Positions 30,725 to 34,761 of a stretch of 34,761 bases of DNA are shown piece by piece. Under the pieces are notes generated by a model, which was given only the letters and a program-made list of their open reading frames with translations, did no database searches and had not been told where the DNA came from. Source of the stretch: DATNPX01 sp036702975 (GTDB taxonomy: Bacteria > Cyanobacteriota > Vampirovibrionia > Obscuribacterales > Obscuribacteraceae); NCBI GenBank assembly GCA_036702975.1, contig DATNPX010000024.1, positions 1-34,761 of the forward strand, written 5' to 3'. A program made the position numbers and the translations under genes. How positions within the stretch are numbered: the first letter of the stretch is position 1; each line of letters begins with the position of its first letter.

Positions 30725-31201
30725 TTTCTGTGCCCGCACGGAAATGGATTGACATCGCTGCATGACGTTTCCGTGCTGGTGCGTATTTCTGATTCCTGCT
30801 CGGTCCTGTTATATGCATCCACAATTATTTTCCTTCACCCAATACCACAGGACCGGCGCACAACAGAAAATGCTGGTCGCTTGCGTTGGGCGCCTGTAGG
30901 GGTAATTCTGGCTTTCCGAGCCTCGCATTTCTGATTGACAGAAATTTCCCCACCGCTTCTTTCCGTCGTTGTGCCAATCAATCGGAAGTCGATGTGAAAT
31001 CCGCGTGGCGTTTCCGAGCATTTCTCTGTTGGGCACGGAAGTAGGTTGGCGCTTTCGTAATATGCTGCTCGTGAAATACCGCTATTTTAGCCTCCCGAAA
31101 CCGTATTTCTGTGCCTTTCCTGTCGACGTACTTGATTTCCGTGCATGCTTTCCGATCGAGCGAAGCGGAATTTCTTTTGGCACGGAAATTTCCTTCCGTG
31201 C
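30725..31201. other. Presumed plasmid origin with iterons
   Basis: The roughly 1 kb between the coiled-coil gene and the replication gene (30625-31619) has no supported gene but repeats a 9-bp motif TTTCYGTGC. Forward copies are at 30725-30733, 30768-30776, 31106-31114, 31136-31144 and, with one change, 31193-31201. Reverse copies (GCACGGAAA/G) are at 30736-30744, 31033-31041 and 31180-31188. The last pair forms a hairpin-like inverted repeat around TTTC. Many weaker TTTCTG/TTTCCG fragments lie between. Iterons in both orientations beside a replication initiator are what an origin looks like; the function is inferred. Confidence 0.55.
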
Positions 31202-31619
31202 TTCGCTGCCCTCTCTGCCGGGATGAGATGACTTCTATAACTGGCGCTATGCGCGCTGGTTTCATGACAGAAAGAAAACTGCGGAAATTGCTGTGCTTTT
31301 CTGAATGCCGATCTGGTGCAGGAAATAGATCCAAAGTATTGATCGAATTTGCAGCACCTTATATAGTGACTGGTGGCACTTGGCAGGATGCGCAAGTGCA
31401 TATCTAGTGGATATCTTGGAGCTTTGCTCCCTAGAAAGGTCGTCTCAGACCAAAAGACTCATAACAAAAGACACCGCTTGGGGCGATGTCCTTTGGAGAT
31501 CTTTGCGGACCTCGTTATTCAGTTGTCGTCGGGTTTTTAGTAGTTTCCCGAAGTGATTACAGGATAGACGAACGGTCCGGTCAGGTCAACTCATCCCAAA
31601 TTAAGAAAGGGAGACCACC
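31202..31619. other. Leader region of the replication gene
   Basis: No convincing gene is present. Two hairpins are visible: GGAGC-TTT-GCTCC at 31418-31430, and an imperfect longer one from 31466 to 31494 (AAAGACACCGC pairing with GCGATGTCCTTT). They could belong to a copy-number control RNA or attenuator. AAAGGGAG at 31606-31613 is the likely ribosome site of the next gene. Confidence 0.35.
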
Positions 31620-33431
31620 ATTACCGGACATGTTCAAGCGCGCTCGCAGACGCAGAGCGGGCCGACTAGATTTGCGCGACAAGATTACTTCCCGCAAGGG
31701 TGGGAGACCTGTGTCACGGAATTCCTTGAGGTGTTCCATCGATATGGATACATCTACAAGCCGCTGTCCGGTGGCTCCTGGTACTCGGCCAATGATAAGT
31801 GGAAGCTGCCCGACTCGGAAATTCTCAAAGCGATCGCGTGCGCCCATCCCAAGTTCTTTATAGGATGCCGGGCTGGAAAGTCCACGCGCTTTGCCGTCCT
31901 GGACATAGACGATAAGAGCCGCTATCACAACAAACAATCCCTTGAGAAGCTGCTACATGCCCTATCTCAAGCCGGTCTTTCGAAATCATCTTTGTACAGA
32001 TCCAGCTACAGCGGCGGCTGGCATCTCTATATATTCTTTGATGAACCTATTAACAGCGCCGATCTCAGGCGCCAGCTCGTCAAACTTTTGACACTGAATG
32101 ACTTCCACATAGCGAAAGGACAGCTAGAGATTTTCCCTCATCCCGGTGGTGAGGGATCACTGGGACTGGGCCTGCGCCTGCCACTGCAACCAGGCTTCGC
32201 CTGGCTGGAGAAGAAAACTCTGGAAGTCGAACACGAGCGCGCCGAGCTCAATGCGACGCAAGCCTTAGAGCTGTTCATAGACGTATTGGGCGGCGACTCT
32301 AATCCCTATGCCGCTTTCCGGCAGCTCAAGTCCTACGTCCAGGAGCTTGAATCGCGCAAGACCGCCGCTCTTGCTCACGGTTTTGGCGCTGCCGGCAGTA
32401 ACGTCATTCCGATTAGAAGAACAGAGAAGACACTCCAGTCCGGCCAGTTCATTGACTTTGTTCGAGCTGTTTTTCATCGGTTGCCACCAGGCATCATTGT
32501 GGACAACTGGTACAAGGGCAGGCTATTCCACCTGAATGGACTGACAGGGCCATCACAGCGGGCAGAAGCCATCGAGTGTGTAGGCCATTATCTCTTCTAC
32601 GGCGATCCCAGCCGCGACCTGCCGGCAATGGGCTATGGCTACGAGCAGGAACGGGAATGGGCCGTCCATCAGTTCCTTGAAGCCCACAATAACGGGCAGA
32701 GCAAGGACATCAACCGGGGCCGCGCTGACGCCTTCGCCCAGGTATCGAGGGCGGCGAACTGGCGGCCGGCGCATAAGAAGGGCACGGAGCCGGTCAAGTA
32801 TGCTCCAGAGCGGCCTATATCCTGGATACGCGAGAACGCCAACCGTAAAACGGACGCGCGTAAACGTATTACCGACGCCCTGGAGGGTATTAAAAAGCTT
32901 CAACGGTCATTCACCACCGTCGAGTTGCAGGAAGCGGCCGGATGCTCCAGAGAGACGCTCTATAACCACGCCGACATCTGGCGCCATGATTATGAGGACT
33001 TGGCTGAGGGCTTCTTTGCAATCTGTACGGACGAATATAACGTTGTGGTGGGGGGAGGTTCTACTCAAACCTCACCCCCTACACCATCTAATGAAAAAAT
33101 TACGCCGCCGGGGCTCTTGGCTGCTCGCCGGATAGTCTATGAGATATCTATGCGTACGGAAAGAGATAACCGGCAAAGCCAGAAGGCTGCTGCGCAGTCA
33201 CAGGAGGCGACAGAACAGAAGTGGCTGGATGATGTGACCCGGCTCACCGAAAACGAGCCTTCTACCCTTCCCATCCAGGAGCTTAAAGCTTTACTGACTA
33301 TTCTGGTGGCATATCTGGCCATGGCACCAAACGAAGAGTGCCAAATTTTTGTCCAGGGACATATCAATCAGATAAGGAGTCAACTCGCCAAGGCTGCTGA
33401 GAAGCCACTTTTTGTTGTTCGCCCACCGTAG
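31620..33431 (+). CDS. Plasmid replication protein with AEP primase domain
   Basis: The archaeo-eukaryotic primase motifs are visible. Numbered from the alternative GTG at 31731, these are D58/D60 (FAVLDIDD), S94-G-G-x-H98 (YSGGWHLY) and E133 (LEIFPH). A C-terminal region carries a helix-turn-helix (TTVELQEAAGCSRETLYNH). Such proteins prime and initiate plasmid replication. I place the start at ATT 31620, because AAAGGGAG lies 6 nt upstream and the added 37 residues (including DYFPQGWETCVTEFLEV) look like folded protein. The only in-frame xTG start downstream of the last stop is GTG 31731, which has no spaced ribosome site. The gene follows the iteron region directly. The primase call is strong; the start is less sure. 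Confidence 0.8.
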   Translation: MTGHVQARSQTQSGPTRFARQDYFPQGWETCVTEFLEVFHRYGYIYKPLSGGSWYSANDKWKLPDSEILKAIACAHPKFFIGCRAGKSTRFAVLDIDDKSRYHNKQSLEKLLHALSQAGLSKSSLYRSSYSGGWHLYIFFDEPINSADLRRQLVKLLTLNDFHIAKGQLEIFPHPGGEGSLGLGLRLPLQPGFAWLEKKTLEVEHERAELNATQALELFIDVLGGDSNPYAAFRQLKSYVQELESRKTAALAHGFGAAGSNVIPIRRTEKTLQSGQFIDFVRAVFHRLPPGIIVDNWYKGRLFHLNGLTGPSQRAEAIECVGHYLFYGDPSRDLPAMGYGYEQEREWAVHQFLEAHNNGQSKDINRGRADAFAQVSRAANWRPAHKKGTEPVKYAPERPISWIRENANRKTDARKRITDALEGIKKLQRSFTTVELQEAAGCSRETLYNHADIWRHDYEDLAEGFFAICTDEYNVVVGGGSTQTSPPTPSNEKITPPGLLAARRIVYEISMRTERDNRQSQKAAAQSQEATEQKWLDDVTRLTENEPSTLPIQELKALLTILVAYLAMAPNEECQIFVQGHINQIRSQLAKAAEKPLFVVRPP

Positions 33432-33487
33432 CTGTGCAAAAATTCCCCCAGTCGCACGTTCCAGTTTGAAAGATTGTGCTATTATTT

Positions 33488-33507
33488 CGACACCAAGGGT
33501 GGTGTCG
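33488..33507. repeat. Perfect 8-bp inverted repeat downstream of rep
   Basis: CGACACCA, a loop AGGG, then TGGTGTCG lie 57 bp after the replication gene. No T-run follows, so it is not a clear intrinsic terminator. It may be an operator, a weak terminator or an element boundary. The rest of 33432-33841 shows no gene. Confidence 0.45.
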
Positions 33508-33841
33508 TTGAAATCGAAGTTACTCCCCTTTTTGCAAAACTTGCTAAATTGCCGAAACGCGTAAGGCAAGGGATAAAATCGCTCTTGCCGTTGGCGAAAA
33601 ACGATACTTTCCCACTGCTAACAAGTGTACTTTCTTGACAATGGTGTTTGCGCATCGGCACGAGATCAATTCTTGTTTATTTTCGGATCTTTGTGGTTAG
33701 AGGCACGTCGCGGTAGCGGAAAAAACAAACAGCGGCAGAAACTTTCGTCCTGCTGTTGTACACCGGCGGTAAGGATCCTGGTCAAAACTGCGCCCGCTTC
33801 TTTGAAACCACTTTTTGAACCGTTTTTTTATTGTCCCGTTC

Positions 33842-33867
33842 GTGAACAGAAGGCAGGTTTTGTTCAC
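33842..33867. other. Possible core site of the second tyrosine recombinase
   Basis: Arms GTGAACAGAA and TTTTGTTCAC are inverted (9 of 10 pairs match) around a 6-bp spacer GGCAGG. A direct copy TTTTGTTCAT lies at 33953-33962, directly before the recombinase start. The size fits a tyrosine-recombinase crossover site, and the position upstream of the recombinase gene fits TnpI-type elements. The call rests on pattern only. Confidence 0.35.
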
Positions 33868-33962
33868 CATAAAATACCACTCAGGTGGGGCTTCGAGCAT
33901 CTGAGATCAACCTTGCCACCTGTAGAATGAATAAAAGCCTTCCGTGTATATCTTTTGTTCAT

Positions 33963-34523
33963 ATGCCAGGCAAAGCCAAAATTCTCACCGCTAAAGAGAT
34001 CTCTGACATTTTTCGCGTACTGCGACAACCGCGCGATAAAGCGATCTTCGCTCTAGGAATCTACGCCGGACTGAGGATTGGCGAGATTATAGCTCTGAAA
34101 ACGGATCAGTTGTTCACCAAAGGTGGTGGCGTTAGGAACGTCCTGAAGGTGATCCGGCTGAAGAAGAAGAACACTGTCTACAGCGAGATTCCGGTACATC
34201 CAAAATTGCGCGATCGGCTCCAAGAGTATTACAAGAATAGCTCACCTGGACACTGGCTGTTCCCGTCGGAAGACTCTGCAACAGGGCATCTGGAAAGGGT
34301 ACGAGCTCACTACATTCTTCGGGATGCCTTTGATCGCTTGCGCTTGCAAGACGCATCTACACATTCGATGCGGCGGACATGCTTAACCAATATGAGCCGC
34401 GCGGGCGTGCCGCTAAGAACGATCCAAGACATTTCAGGGCATGCCAGCTTGAGTGAATTACAGGAGTACCTGGCAGTTGATCCAGCGGACAAGCATCGGG
34501 CAATCAATCTCTTGAGGTATTAA
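33963..34523 (+). CDS. Short tyrosine recombinase of a Tn3-family element
   Basis: 186 aa from ATG 33963 (MPGKAKILTAKE); ATGs at 33885 and 33927 are in frame but add poorly conserved residues. The catalytic residues are R38 (AGLRIGE), H134 and R137 (THSMRR), H160 (SGHASL) and Y169 (LQEYLAV). The N-terminal core-binding domain of XerC/TnpI is missing, so it is a catalytic-domain-only recombinase or lost its front. Its TAA overlaps the ATG of the following Tn3-type transposase, so the two form an operon. It likely resolves Tn3 cointegrates at a site upstream. It is clearly different from the recombinase at 2502-3422. Confidence 0.82.
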   Translation: MPGKAKILTAKEISDIFRVLRQPRDKAIFALGIYAGLRIGEIIALKTDQLFTKGGGVRNVLKVIRLKKKNTVYSEIPVHPKLRDRLQEYYKNSSPGHWLFPSEDSATGHLERVRAHYILRDAFDRLRLQDASTHSMRRTCLTNMSRAGVPLRTIQDISGHASLSELQEYLAVDPADKHRAINLLRY

Positions 34524-34761
34524 TGCCGAACATCAGCGATACCGCATATCCGCGGCTGAAGCCCAATCCGACCGTTAAAGAGCTGGAAAACATCTTCACT
34601 ACTTCTCCGGAAGAAAGGCAATTTGCATGGGACCGAACTGCCGATGACGGTCAGACTTTGCGGCTTCTCGTCTGGCTGAAAGTATTTCAACGGCTCGGTT
34701 ATTTTCCGTCTGTTGATGAAATTTCTAATCGGATCTTTGAGCACATCGCAGACTCCATCGG
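34523..34761 (+). CDS. tnpA: Tn3-family transposase, N-terminal part
   Basis: The ATG overlaps the preceding stop (TAATG). The 79 visible residues (MPNISDTAYPRLKPNPTVKE, ...ENIFTTSPEERQFAWDRT, ...LRLLVWLKVFQRLGYFPSVD, ...RIFEHI) match the N-terminal DUF4158 region of Tn3-family TnpA. The gene runs out of the window. It marks the left part of a Tn3-type transposon that continues to the right. Confidence 0.88.
   Translation, partial: MPNISDTAYPRLKPNPTVKELENIFTTSPEERQFAWDRTADDGQTLRLLVWLKVFQRLGYFPSVDEISNRIFEHIADSI

Noticed and set aside
30978..31334. Minus-strand open frames across the presumed origin
   Set aside because: They overlap the iteron repeats, have no ribosome site and resemble no known protein.
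31466..31494. Intrinsic terminator
   Set aside because: The stem is imperfect and no T-run follows.
31486..31863. Plus-strand 125-aa frame overlapping the replication gene start
   Set aside because: Its second half lies out of frame within clear primase coding sequence, and the first half shows no known motif.

Overview
The window looks like part of a plasmid, or a plasmid-like mobile region, from a diderm (outer-membrane) bacterium. It has a replication and partition block, several transposable elements, and many outer-membrane efflux and secreted proteins. No rRNA, tRNA or core housekeeping gene is visible, so I cannot fix the lineage from sequence alone. All database-style names below come from motif recognition, not searches.

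Layout. (1) 1-3530: the 3' part of a membrane J-domain protein gene, then on the minus strand a two-gene unit of a tyrosine recombinase and a YhcG/DUF1016-type PDDEXK nuclease. Upstream of the recombinase lies a repeat cluster built like its recombination site. (2) 3531-19616: a complete 16,086-bp Tn402/Tn5053-class transposon. It is bounded by 26-bp inverted repeats (25/26 identical) and a 5-bp target duplication GTATC. It carries tniA-tniB-tniQ, a serine resolvase with a res-like site, and a long divergent metal-efflux operon: small Cys protein, TolC-like outer-membrane protein, membrane fusion protein, HME-RND pump, P1B-type ATPase, an unknown exported protein and a fatty-acid-hydroxylase-like protein. 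An ArsR/CmtR-like sensor faces this operon. (3) 19617-20400: remains of an IS256-family transposase, broken into two pieces in opposite orientation. (4) 20403-26902: four tandem TolC-family outer-membrane proteins with no pump gene among them. (5) 26924-28718: two tandem paralogous secreted proteins of unknown function, convergent with the TolC array. (6) 28836-33431: plasmid maintenance: ribbon-helix-helix protein, ParA, a KfrA-like coiled-coil DNA-binding protein, an iteron-rich presumed origin, and a primase-type (AEP) replication protein. (7) 33432-34761: the start of a Tn3-family transposon, with a short tyrosine recombinase overlapping the start of tnpA.

The most striking observation is where the large transposon inserted. 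Removing it and one GTATC copy rebuilds a near-perfect 12-6-12 inverted repeat (AACTTGCGATAC, GTCTAG, GTATCACAAGTT) about 85 bp upstream of the tyrosine recombinase gene. Two more direct copies of GTATCACAAGTT lie between the rebuilt site and the gene. That resembles a TnpI/IRS-type site, with a core of inverted arms plus accessory direct repeats. Tn402/Tn5053 elements are known 'res hunters' that target serine-resolvase res sites; here one appears to have cut an arm of a tyrosine-recombinase core. The second point of interest is the block of four TolC-like genes plus a pair of secreted paralogs, a secretion or efflux-like locus I do not recognise.
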